Part shown: piece after piece, positions 16,694 through 23,732 of the stretch
Position numbering within the stretch: the first letter of the stretch is position 1
Layout: each line of letters begins with the position of its first letter
Assembly: GCA_024226535.1 (NCBI GenBank)
Contig: JAAELP010000400.1
Span: 1-64,000 of the forward strand
Reading direction: 5' to 3'
Source of the DNA: Planctomycetota bacterium
Lineage (GTDB): Bacteria > Planctomycetota > Phycisphaerae > Phycisphaerales > SM1A02
Length of the DNA stretch: 64,000 nucleotides
Made by a program: the position numbers and the translations under genes
Notes under the pieces: generated by a model
Seen by the model: the letters and a program-made list of their open reading frames with translations, nothing else
Databases searched by the model: none
Told to the model about the DNA's origin: nothing

Positions 16694-17764
16694 CTACCCC
16701 GCCATCTTCCCGTTGAGCCGGTACACGTACGCGAGCACCTCCGCCACCGCCGCGTAGAAGTCCGGCGGCACCTCCTGCCCCACCCCGACGTCCGCGTACA
16801 ACGCGCGGGCGAGCGGCTTGCGCTCGACGATCGGGATGCCGTGCCGCATCGCGATCTGCCGAATGCGCTGAGCGAGGAAGTCGGCGCCCTTGGCGACGAC
16901 CTTCGGGGCGCGCATGAGCTCGGCGTCGTACTGGATCGCCACCGCGAGGTGCTCGGGGTTGGTCACGATCACGTCCGCCCTCGGGACGGCGGACTGGATG
17001 CGCTGGAGCGCGATCTGCTGCTGCATCCGCAGGCGGCGGCGCTTGACCTCGGGATCGCCCTCGGTCTGCTTCATCTCGTCCTTGACCTGCTGCTTGGTCA
17101 TCTTCTGGTCTTCGCGGTGCTTCCAGCGCTGGTACGCGAAGTCGATGATCCCGAGCAGGAGAAGCATCGCGAGCAGGCGCAGGGCGAGATCGAGCAGGAG
17201 CGTGCCGATGGTGGCGAGGCACTCGGTCATCGCGAGGTACGGCAACGTGAAGATGCGGTCGGTGTACTGGTTGATCGTGAACACCGCCACGAGCACGACG
17301 ACGAGCACCTTGAGCGAGTCCATCCCCGCCTTCACGAGCCCGCTGATGCCGAAGATCTTCTTGGCGCCGGCGGCCGGGCTCATCTTGCTCGCCTTGGGCA
17401 TGATGGCCTTGGGCGCGAACAGCCAGCCGACCTGCCCGACCTGCGCGAGCAGCGCCGCCCCCCAGGCCACGAGGATCACCGGGGCCGCGACGTTCAACGC
17501 GGCCGCCCCCACCGCCCACACGAAGCCGCCCACGCGGCCCGGATCCACCGCGTCCGGAGACGCGAGCGAGGCGAGCACGTTCTCCATCACGATTCGCCCG
17601 CGATCGAGCATCCACGCCGCGGACGCGGCGACGGCGATCGTGCCGAGCGCGAGGAGCACGGCGCCGGAGAGGTCGGTGCTCTTGGCGACCTGGCCTTCCT
17701 GCCGCGACTCCTGCTTGCGTCGCGGAGTCGCCTGCTCGGTGCGCTCGCCCAGGTCGTCAGCCAC
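16694..17764 (-). CDS. flhB: Flagellar export specificity switch protein FlhB
   Basis: 356 residues from a GTG start 12 nt after fliR. The N-terminus GERTEQATPRRKQESRQEGQVAKS is family-typical. Four membrane helices follow, then a cytoplasmic domain with the autocleavage motif at residues 269-272. Here the motif reads NPEH where most FlhB proteins have NPTH; the Asn-Pro scissile pair is intact. The following DAELMRAPKVVAKG segment is conserved. FlhB switches export from rod/hook to filament substrates after self-cleavage. Confidence 0.93.
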   Translation of the reverse strand: MADDLGERTEQATPRRKQESRQEGQVAKSTDLSGAVLLALGTIAVAASAAWMLDRGRIVMENVLASLASPDAVDPGRVGGFVWAVGAAALNVAAPVILVAWGAALLAQVGQVGWLFAPKAIMPKASKMSPAAGAKKIFGISGLVKAGMDSLKVLVVVLVAVFTINQYTDRIFTLPYLAMTECLATIGTLLLDLALRLLAMLLLLGIIDFAYQRWKHREDQKMTKQQVKDEMKQTEGDPEVKRRRLRMQQQIALQRIQSAVPRADVIVTNPEHLAVAIQYDAELMRAPKVVAKGADFLAQRIRQIAMRHGIPIVERKPLARALYADVGVGQEVPPDFYAAVAEVLAYVYRLNGKMAG

Positions 17765-17776
17765 GGGTGGTTCCGA

Positions 17777-18559
17777 TCATCGTTCCAGCCACTCGAACAG
17801 TCGCGCCATCCCTTCGTCCACGCCCTCCATCACGACCTCCTGGATCACCACCAGCCCGCACATCACGAAGGTGACGCCGACCAGGATGCGGAGCGGGAAC
17901 CCCAGGCTCAGGATGTTGAGCTGCGGCACGGTCTTCGCCGTGTAGCCCATGGCCACGCTCTGGAGGAAGACGATCGCCAGCACGGGAGCCGCGACACGCA
18001 ACGCCAGCTCGAAGCTGGCGAGGAGCAGCCCCGTGATCAGCTCGATGACACTGGAATCGATCACGAACGCCCCGAGCGGAACGTGCTCGAAGCTCCGCAG
18101 GACCGCGAGCAGCATCGCGTCGTGCCCACCGATCACGAGGAACCCCGCCAGCGCCATGAAGAAGAGGACCTGGCCGATCACGTCCGCCTCGTCGTCGATC
18201 CCCGGGTTGTAGAAACGCGCGAAGCCGAGCCCCATCTGCTGACCCATCACGAGCCCGCCCGCCTGGACGGAGACCAGCGGCAGGCTCGCGACGAACCCGA
18301 TGAACAGCCCGATGAGCAGCTCCATCGCCACGATCGGCGCCAGCGAGTACAGGTCCAGGTGCAGGTCGACGTCGACGAAGCCCTGCCGCGAGAGCGCGGG
18401 ATACACGGAAAGCCCGACGACGAGCGCGAGCATCGATTTCACGCGCGCCGGGATCACCGGCGCGCCGAAGACCGGCCCGTACAGCATCAGCCCACCGATG
18501 CGAAACACGACCAGCAACGCCGCCGGTACGTGCTCCAGGATGCCTGCGAAGTTCTGCAA
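17777..18559 (-). CDS. fliR: Flagellar export apparatus protein FliR
   Basis: 260 residues. TTG 18559 is the only usable start, because an in-frame stop lies four codons upstream and no ATG or GTG precedes the first helix. Six hydrophobic segments cover most of the length, with the family-typical start (FRIGGLMLYGPVFGAPVIPARVK), SVQAGGLVMGQQMGLGFARFYNP in the middle, and NILSLGFPLRILVG near the end. FliR joins FliP and FliQ in the helical export pore. The rare start and the weak ribosome-binding site suggest low expression, as expected for a single-copy pore component. Confidence 0.92.
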   Translation of the reverse strand: MQNFAGILEHVPAALLVVFRIGGLMLYGPVFGAPVIPARVKSMLALVVGLSVYPALSRQGFVDVDLHLDLYSLAPIVAMELLIGLFIGFVASLPLVSVQAGGLVMGQQMGLGFARFYNPGIDDEADVIGQVLFFMALAGFLVIGGHDAMLLAVLRSFEHVPLGAFVIDSSVIELITGLLLASFELALRVAAPVLAIVFLQSVAMGYTAKTVPQLNILSLGFPLRILVGVTFVMCGLVVIQEVVMEGVDEGMARLFEWLER

Positions 18560-18655
18560 CGACCAACGTCATCCCCAACGTGTGCGTGTGTTCTAAATCG
18601 TGCCCATGCCCGTGCCCCATGCCGCGGTTCCGCCCCGCCAGTCCGCCCCCCCCGG

Positions 18656-18913
18656 TCACAACGCGTGCATCATGAACATCTCCCGCGCGAAGTCCGCCAT
18701 CCGCGTGGTGATCCAGCTCAGCAGCAGGATCGCCACGACGATCATCACGACGATCTTCGGAACGAAGGTCAGCGTCTGCTCCTGGATCTGCGTCACCGCC
18801 TGGAAGATGCTGACGAACAGGCCGACGACCAGCCCCGCCCCGAGAATCGGCAACGCGATGAGCAGCGCTTCGAACAGCGCGTGACGCACGACGTCGACGG
18901 CTTCTTCACCCAC
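18656..18913 (-). CDS. fliQ: Flagellar export apparatus protein FliQ
   Basis: 85 residues from GTG 18913, with AGGGAG 10 nt upstream; an open extension to 18964 lies inside fliP and is not needed. Two membrane helices (ALFEALLIALPILGAGLVVGLFVS and VVMIVVAILLLSWITTRM) flank the conserved loop QAVTQIQEQTLTFVPKI. The family length is about 89. Four FliQ copies assemble with FliP and FliR in the type III export pore. The gap to fliR (96 nt) is long for this cluster. Confidence 0.93.
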   Translation of the reverse strand: MGEEAVDVVRHALFEALLIALPILGAGLVVGLFVSIFQAVTQIQEQTLTFVPKIVVMIVVAILLLSWITTRMADFAREMFMMHAL

Positions 18914-18953
18914 GGTTCGGTGTCTCCCTTGAGTCGGTACGGCGCGCGCGGCC

Positions 18954-19928
18954 CTACGGCCCACCCGTCATGACGGTCGCGGCGGTCTGCGCGATGAGAT
19001 CCGGCTGGGCGACGCTCGCCAGCAGCGAGCCGGCGACCAGTTGCCAGCCGTCCACGAGCACGAAGAGCAGGAGCTTGAATGGAAGCGAGATGAGGACGGG
19101 CGGAAGCATGAGCATGCCCATCGAGATGAGCATGCTCGCGATCACCATGTCGATGACGAGGAACGGCAGGTAGATCCGAAAGCCCATCAGGAACGAGACT
19201 TTCAACTCGCTGAGCACGTACGCGGGGACGAGCGTGATCATGTCCACGTCGGCCCGCCGCAGGGTGCCCGGATCGGAGGTGTCCACGCCGCGATAGTTGA
19301 GCATCATGTAGACGCCCGACCAGTTTCCCGTGGCCTGGATCTGCGCGAACATGAAGTCTCGGATGGGCTGCTTCGTCCGGTCCCAGGTTTCGCCGTACTC
19401 GGTGACCTCGCCCTGCACGTACGGGCGGATTCCTTCCTCGTACATGCGCTGCACGGTCGGCGCCATGACCACGAAGGTCAGGAACAGGCTGAGACCGATG
19501 ATGACCTGCCCCGGCGGCATGCCCTGCGTTCCCAGCGCCTGGCGCAGCAACCCGAGCACGATCACCATGCGCGTGAAGCACGTGCACAGGATGAGGATCG
19601 ACGGCACGAGGCTGAGCACGGTCAGGAGCAGCAGGATGTTCAGCGACGCGCTCAGCCCGCCTTCGAACCCCGGCACCGATTCGCTCACGCCCTCGAGGAC
19701 GCTGATGGGGTTCAGCTCCTCCACCTCGCCGGGCACGAGGGCCTGGGCGGCCACCGGCTGGTCGAGCAGGAACAGCGGCGCGACGAGCGCGACGACGATC
19801 ATGATCCCGGGTGCCGTGGTCTTGCCGAAGGCAAGGCCGCGCTTCAGCGCACCAACGCGGCCTCGGCTGCGCCGAGACCACGGCACCCGTGGGGGGGGAC
19901 ACGGTCGCGTCAGGATCGCGCGCTTCAT
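18954..19928 (-). CDS. fliP: Flagellar export pore protein FliP with N-terminal insertion
   Basis: 324 residues from ATG 19928, supported by GGAGG 9 nt upstream and an ATGA overlap with fliO. Only from residue 43 does the protein look like FliP: a signal-peptide-like helix (IMIVVALVAPLFLL...VAAQA), then helices with SLVPSILILCTCFTRMVIVLGLLRQALGTQ and DMVIASMLISMGMLMLPP, which are hallmark segments. Residues about 14-42 (Arg/Gly-rich) are encoded by the 82-nt palindromic repeat at 19808-19889. An alternative start at ATG 19802 (282 residues) would skip the repeat but lacks a ribosome-binding site. FliP is the core of the export pore. Confidence 0.93.
   Translation of the reverse strand: MKRAILTRPCPPPRVPWSRRSRGRVGALKRGLAFGKTTAPGIMIVVALVAPLFLLDQPVAAQALVPGEVEELNPISVLEGVSESVPGFEGGLSASLNILLLLTVLSLVPSILILCTCFTRMVIVLGLLRQALGTQGMPPGQVIIGLSLFLTFVVMAPTVQRMYEEGIRPYVQGEVTEYGETWDRTKQPIRDFMFAQIQATGNWSGVYMMLNYRGVDTSDPGTLRRADVDMITLVPAYVLSELKVSFLMGFRIYLPFLVIDMVIASMLISMGMLMLPPVLISLPFKLLLFVLVDGWQLVAGSLLASVAQPDLIAQTAATVMTGGP
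19808..19889. repeat. 82-nt complex palindromic element inside the 5' part of fliP
   Basis: Outer arms 19808-19822 and 19875-19889 are perfect 15-bp inverted repeats (CGGGTGCCGTGGTCT). Nested inside are a mini-hairpin TGCC-GAA-GGCA (19823-19833), an 8-bp stem AGGCCGCG/CGCGGCCT with a 14-nt loop (19834-19863), and a mini-hairpin CGGC-TGC-GCCG (19864-19874). The whole can fold as a four-way cruciform or, with one mismatch each, as two back-to-back hairpins. It looks like a dispersed palindromic repeat inserted in frame into fliP. Confidence 0.75.
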
Positions 19929-20821
19929 GCCGTCAGCCTCCGTCGCGAAGGATGCCGGGTGACGCGTCGAGCCGGGCGCGTGAGATCGACGACCTCGATG
20001 ATCCCCGCTCCGGGGTCTGACGATTCGGCGGCGAGCTGCTCGTGCTCGCGCTCGAAGTTCCGCAGCGTGCTGCGGAACTTCACGGCGTCGCGGGCGCGCG
20101 AGCCGGACTCCATGCGCGCCAGAAGCTGCGCGACCTCGTCGGGCTCCGTGATCTCGCTGAGCGTGGTCATGCCATTGCCACCGTGATGGACGACGAGCAC
20201 GCGTCGGGCGACCTTGAGCAGGACCACCGACTGCCCTCGCGCGACCGGGTAGCGGGCGAGGATCTCCATGACCCCGGCGGGGCGACCGCCCCCGCCGAGC
20301 ACGCCGGAGAACCGCCGGAACACCAGGCGCACCGCGACGGCGAGACCGATGACCAACGCCAGGGCGAGGCCCAGACGCGTCATGTCGTTGCGACGCGGAT
20401 CGAGCGCACCGAGCGGTCCGACGTCCTCGTCCTCGGCGCCGGTCTCCGAGGCGGGCCGGGCGCTGAACAGGCCGTTGGGCGTTCCGAGGGCGCGGGTTTC
20501 GTGAGCGGGCGGGGCCGCGGGCTCCGGGTCCGGGTCGACGACCGACGCCGTCGCCGGGGCCGGGGCCGTCGCCGGGGCCGTCGCCGGGGCCGGGGCCGGG
20601 GCCGCGGCGGCGAGGCTGACGGGTCCGTTGGCGCTGGTTCCGTCCGCGGCGGCCGGAGCCGCGGCGACGAGGAGTGCGAGGAGCGAGGCGAACCGGGTCC
20701 ACGGGCGCGCGGGCCGCCGGACGATCGCCGTGGTTGTGAGCGGAGCGTTCTTCATGTCGCCATCCATGGCCACCCATCCGCCGAGTCCTCCGGCGGTCCG
20801 CGCGAAACGCGGGCGGGTCAT
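19925..20821 (-). CDS. fliO: Flagellar biosynthesis protein FliO
   Basis: 298 residues from ATG 20821, overlapping the fliN stop as ATGA. A possible signal/anchor helix (FASLLALLVAAAPAAADG) is followed by a Pro/Ala-rich linker with PAPATAPATAPAPA repeats, a single membrane helix (LGLALALVIGLAVAVRLVF) and the small FliO cytoplasmic domain (GVMEILARYPVARGQSVVLLKVARRVLVV ... GMTTLSEI). FliO chaperones assembly of the FliP ring, which fits its place directly before fliP. The periplasmic linker is unusually long. A more internal start (MKNAPLTTT, about residue 23) is possible. Confidence 0.82.
   Translation of the reverse strand: MTRPRFARTAGGLGGWVAMDGDMKNAPLTTTAIVRRPARPWTRFASLLALLVAAAPAAADGTSANGPVSLAAAAPAPAPATAPATAPAPATASVVDPDPEPAAPPAHETRALGTPNGLFSARPASETGAEDEDVGPLGALDPRRNDMTRLGLALALVIGLAVAVRLVFRRFSGVLGGGGRPAGVMEILARYPVARGQSVVLLKVARRVLVVHHGGNGMTTLSEITEPDEVAQLLARMESGSRARDAVKFRSTLRNFEREHEQLAAESSDPGAGIIEVVDLTRPARRVTRHPSRRRLTA
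20547..20603. repeat. GC-rich short tandem repeat in fliO linker
   Basis: Imperfect tandem copies of GTCGCCGGGGCC and GCCGGGGCC over 57 nt. On the coding strand they specify the Ala-Pro-Ala-Thr repeats of the FliO linker. Repeat number could vary by slippage without breaking the frame when whole triplets change. Confidence 0.6.
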
Positions 20822-21294
20822 TCCGAAGCTTTTGTCGGCGCCTCCTCGGGGGTCTGTCCGGCGTCGAGGATCTCGCTGACGCGCACGCAGAAGTTCTCGT
20901 TGAGCACGAGGACCTCGCCGCGCGCGACGTGCCGGTTGTTCACGTAGATGTCCACCGGATCGCCGGCGGCCTTGTCGAGCTCGATGACGGAGTCCGCGTC
21001 GAGGCGGAGCACGTCCTCCACGAACATGCGTGTGCGCCCGAGCTCGATCTTCACGTTCAGGGCGACGTCGTCGAGCAGGCTCATCGCGGCGGCGTCACGC
21101 GCCCCCGCGGCCGACGGTTCGAAATCGGGAATGCTGACGGGCTCGGCGGCGTCGACCACCGCTTCCGCCGCTTGCTCGACGGAGTCGATCGCACCCTCCG
21201 CGCCATGCGCTCCCGGCAGGTCGGCGGGTCCGGAGGTCGGCTCGTCGCGCGACGGCAAACCCTGTTCGATGTTCTCGCCCGATTCGTCAGCCAT
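20818..21294 (-). CDS. fliN: Flagellar motor switch protein FliN
   Basis: 158 residues. An acidic N-terminal stretch of about 65 residues precedes the C-ring (SpoA) domain: DVALNVKIELGRTRMFVEDVLRL, GDPVDIYVNNRHVARGEVLVL and FCVRVSEI are family signatures. FliN forms the bottom of the rotor C-ring and helps bind the export ATPase complex and CheY-P. It has its own candidate sigma-70 promoter upstream and overlaps fliO by 4 nt. FliM, which normally is encoded just before fliN, is absent here. Confidence 0.93.
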   Translation of the reverse strand: MADESGENIEQGLPSRDEPTSGPADLPGAHGAEGAIDSVEQAAEAVVDAAEPVSIPDFEPSAAGARDAAAMSLLDDVALNVKIELGRTRMFVEDVLRLDADSVIELDKAAGDPVDIYVNNRHVARGEVLVLNENFCVRVSEILDAGQTPEEAPTKASE

Positions 21295-21367
21295 CCGTGG
21301 CCTCTCCGCGCCTCCAGCCGTGTTCCATCGGCTGTGCGCTCGCGACGTCTTCTAGGTTCGCGCGGCG

Positions 21368-21396
21368 ATTGTGGCACGCGGTGACGAATCTGTAAA
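21368..21396 (-). promoter_or_regulatory. Candidate sigma-70-type promoter of fliN operon
   Basis: Minus-strand TTTACA, 17-nt spacer, CACAAT, ending about 74 nt upstream of the fliN ATG. Five of six -35 bases and four of six -10 bases match consensus, and the region is the most AT-rich in this part of the cluster. It would drive fliN-fliO-fliP-fliQ-fliR and beyond. Confidence 0.5.
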
Positions 21397-21475
21397 GGGC
21401 AAAGCGCGCCGATGCGCAAACGCGCAATTGTTGCGGGCCGATCTCGGTCAAGAGCGCAATTCCGGCGCGTTCCCG

Positions 21476-22003
21476 TCAGCGATCCACCCGGAACCCCGTG
21501 CCCATCACGATCACCGTCTTCACGAGGACCGGCTCGTCCGTCTCCGAGTCCGCGCCGAAACGCTGCGTGAGCATGGCGTTGACCTTCCGGTTCAGGTTCT
21601 CGAGCTTCGGCTCCTGGAAGTGGTGTGGATCGCTGGTCCGCCACACGGCGCTGATCTCGGACTTGATCTCGTTGTAGAACTGCTGCACCTTGTCGGCCAC
21701 GACGTCCGCGTGCTTCTGGCGGACCTGCGCGTAGACCTCGGTGCTATAGAGGTATGCCACGCCGCTCTTGGCGTTGGGGAGCTTGGCGTCCAGCACGAGG
21801 ACCTCGACGATGCGCTCGTCCTCGGCCGCCGGCACGTCCCCAAGCGGCCCCGCGGCCGCGGCCACGTCGGGCTCGCCGCCGAGCCACGCCATGAGCGCCA
21901 GGATCAGGGCCGCCTCGCCGATGAGCATGCCCGCGACCATGATCGCGGTCTTGAGCCCGCCCTTCTTCTGGCCGGCGGTTTCGGTGGTTGGTGCGTCTGC
22001 CAT
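21476..22003 (-). CDS. fliL: FliL-like flagellar basal-body-associated protein
   Basis: 175 residues. A Lys-rich cytoplasmic start, a single membrane helix (TAIMVAGMLIGEAALILALMAWLGG) and a periplasmic domain ending in VKTVIVMGTGFRVDR. The order motA-motB-fliL and the single-helix layout fit FliL, a stator-associated ring protein that modulates torque. Sequence identity to typical FliL is low by eye; the DLxV-type strands are replaced by VEVLVLDAKLPNAKSGVAYLYS. It is followed by a 181-nt gap holding the fliN promoter candidate. Confidence 0.7.
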   Translation of the reverse strand: MADAPTTETAGQKKGGLKTAIMVAGMLIGEAALILALMAWLGGEPDVAAAAGPLGDVPAAEDERIVEVLVLDAKLPNAKSGVAYLYSTEVYAQVRQKHADVVADKVQQFYNEIKSEISAVWRTSDPHHFQEPKLENLNRKVNAMLTQRFGADSETDEPVLVKTVIVMGTGFRVDR

Positions 22004-22030
22004 GTCAGTTCCCTCGGGCTTCGAGGCCGG

Positions 22031-22780
22031 TCACGTACTCTCGTCGGTATGCCACGCGTCCTGGTTGAGTTCCTCGACCAGGACCTCGGTGAGGATGATG
22101 TCCACCCGGCGGTTCGCCGCCGAGTCCTCGGGCTCGATCGCACGGGGCCGCATGGGCTCCCGCATGCCGACGGCCTTGAGCCGGAACACGCGGTCGTCGA
22201 GCCCCAGCTCCAGCAGGATGTCCTTGACGTTCTCCGCGCGGGCGAAGCTCAGCTCGTCGAGGCTCGCCCACGGCGAGCCTTCGGGGATGTACTTGGCGGA
22301 GGAGTGCCCGACGATCTCGACCTTGTTGTTGCGGCCCTTGAGCATGACCGCCAGACGCTCCAGTTCCGCGCGAACGTCGTCCTTGACGTCCGCCGAGAGC
22401 GCGTCGAACGTGCTCGGCCCGCCGATGGTGAACACGATCCCCTCACGGATGCGGGTCACGCGCATGTGACGTCCCCGGACTCCGGGATCCTCGTTCTGGC
22501 TGTTCTGCACCTGCTCCATGTCGTTCTGCTGGGCCATGGTCTCGAGGACCTCGACGAGGCTCTTGAGCGGCGGGTCGGGCACCGGCATGACGCCGATCAT
22601 GCCGGCGTAGCCGAACGCTTCCTTGATCGCGGTCACGACGCGCTGGTACTCCTCGTCCTTCTTCAGCTCCGAGAACATCTGGAGGAGGATGAAGAAGCAC
22701 AGCAACAGCGACATCATGTCGCCGAACGTGACGACCCACTCGGGGACGCCGGGTGCTGCCTTCTTCTGCCTCTTGGCCAT
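22031..22780 (-). CDS. motB: Flagellar motor stator protein MotB
   Basis: 249 residues. The N-terminal plug/helix region reads VPEWVVTFGDMMSLLLCFFILL, with Asp21 as the ion-carrying residue. The C-terminal OmpA-like peptidoglycan-binding domain (about 125-240) shows VEIVGHSS, LSFARAENVKDILLELGL and NRRVDIIL. MotB anchors the MotA5B2 stator to the cell wall. Ion choice (proton or sodium) cannot be decided from this. It lies 12 nt after motA and 27 nt before fliL. Confidence 0.92.
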   Translation of the reverse strand: MAKRQKKAAPGVPEWVVTFGDMMSLLLCFFILLQMFSELKKDEEYQRVVTAIKEAFGYAGMIGVMPVPDPPLKSLVEVLETMAQQNDMEQVQNSQNEDPGVRGRHMRVTRIREGIVFTIGGPSTFDALSADVKDDVRAELERLAVMLKGRNNKVEIVGHSSAKYIPEGSPWASLDELSFARAENVKDILLELGLDDRVFRLKAVGMREPMRPRAIEPEDSAANRRVDIILTEVLVEELNQDAWHTDEST

Positions 22781-22792
22781 GATCGTCGATCC

Positions 22793-23575
22793 CTACGCGG
22801 CGGCGCGATCCTCCTCGCCCTCGCCGACCCGATCCGCGGGCGGCACGAACGTCATCAGCTTCGAGTACACGTTGCGCGGGTTGTCTCCCGCCTGGATCGC
22901 CATCACCCCCTGGATGATGATCGTCTTCGAGAGGACCTCCTCGCTGGAGCGGCGCCCGAGCTTGTCGGCCATCGGCAGCGCCGCCATGTTCGCGAGCAGC
23001 GCGCCGTAGAGCGTCGTGAGCAGCGCGGCCGCCATGCCGGCGCCGATGCGGGACGGATCGTCCATGTTGCTCAGCATCGCCACGAGACCGACGAGCGTTC
23101 CGATCATGCCGAACGCCGGCGCGTAGCGGCCGATCGCGTCGAGGAGCCCCTTGCCCGCCTCGTGGCGATCCATGAGGTTCTCGAGCTCCGTCTCCATGAC
23201 GCCCTTGATGACCTCCGGGTCGGTGCCGTCCACGGCCATCTGCACGCCGCTGATCAGGAACGGGTCACTGATCTTCTCGGTCATGTTCTCGAGGGCGAGG
23301 ATGCCGTCGCGGCGGGCGACCTCGGCCAGCTCGACGAGTTGCTTGATCAGCTCGACGGTGTCCGACGGGCTGGTGAAGACCGTCTTGAGCGTGACCTTCG
23401 GCAGCGTCAGGAAGCGCGCCAGCGGGAACGACGTCAACGTCGCCGCCATCGCGCCGCCGACCACGATCATGACGGACGGGGCGTTGACGTACGACATCAC
23501 GTCGCCACCCAGCAGGATCGCCATGGCGACCAGCGCAGCGCCCAGGATCAGGCCGATAATCGTGCCAATGTCCAC
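22793..23575 (-). CDS. motA: Flagellar motor stator protein MotA
   Basis: 260 residues from GTG 23575, preceded by GGGGAG six nt upstream. This start gives (V)DIGTIIGLILG, the usual MotA beginning; an upstream GTG at 23614 (also with GGAGG) would add 13 residues. Four membrane helices occur, with the conserved ARYAPAFGMIGTLVGLVAML segment and cytoplasmic charged loop. MotA surrounds MotB to form the ion-driven stator. A sigma-28-like promoter candidate lies upstream, fitting late-class expression of motility genes. Confidence 0.92.
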   Translation of the reverse strand: MDIGTIIGLILGAALVAMAILLGGDVMSYVNAPSVMIVVGGAMAATLTSFPLARFLTLPKVTLKTVFTSPSDTVELIKQLVELAEVARRDGILALENMTEKISDPFLISGVQMAVDGTDPEVIKGVMETELENLMDRHEAGKGLLDAIGRYAPAFGMIGTLVGLVAMLSNMDDPSRIGAGMAAALLTTLYGALLANMAALPMADKLGRRSSEEVLSKTIIIQGVMAIQAGDNPRNVYSKLMTFVPPADRVGEGEEDRAAA

Positions 23576-23635
23576 ACCGATCTCCCCGCCGTTCAGCGCG
23601 GGACCCGGCCCCACGGGCCGATGCCTCCACGGGGG

Positions 23636-23663
23636 TCATCGGAACCCGGTCCGGAAGACTTGA
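23636..23663 (-). promoter_or_regulatory. Candidate sigma-28-type promoter of motA-motB-fliL
   Basis: Minus-strand TCAAGTCT, 12-nt spacer, TCCGATGA; consensus for FliA is TAAAGTTT-N11-GCCGATAA. Six of eight bases match in each box. A start site near 23629 would leave a leader of about 55 nt before GTG 23575. Confidence 0.45.
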
Positions 23664-23732
23664 GCAGCGGGGATCCCGGCCCCGGGTCCGGTGGGTGGGT
23701 TGCAACGACAGGGCAAGCGATCGGGGCACATC

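Noticed and set aside
14494-18973. Long plus-strand open frames opposite flhA, flhB and fliR
   Set aside because: They mirror well-identified flagellar genes and show only His/Arg/Asp-rich filler.
12954-23575. A CRISPR array or other regular spaced repeat within the flagellar block
   Set aside because: No direct repeats of 20-40 nt at regular spacing are visible; the only repeats are the fliP palindrome and the fliO GC repeat.
22793-23614. motA start at GTG 23614
   Set aside because: Kept only as an alternative: GTG 23575 has a well-spaced GGGGAG and gives the conserved MotA N-terminus without an extra 13 residues.
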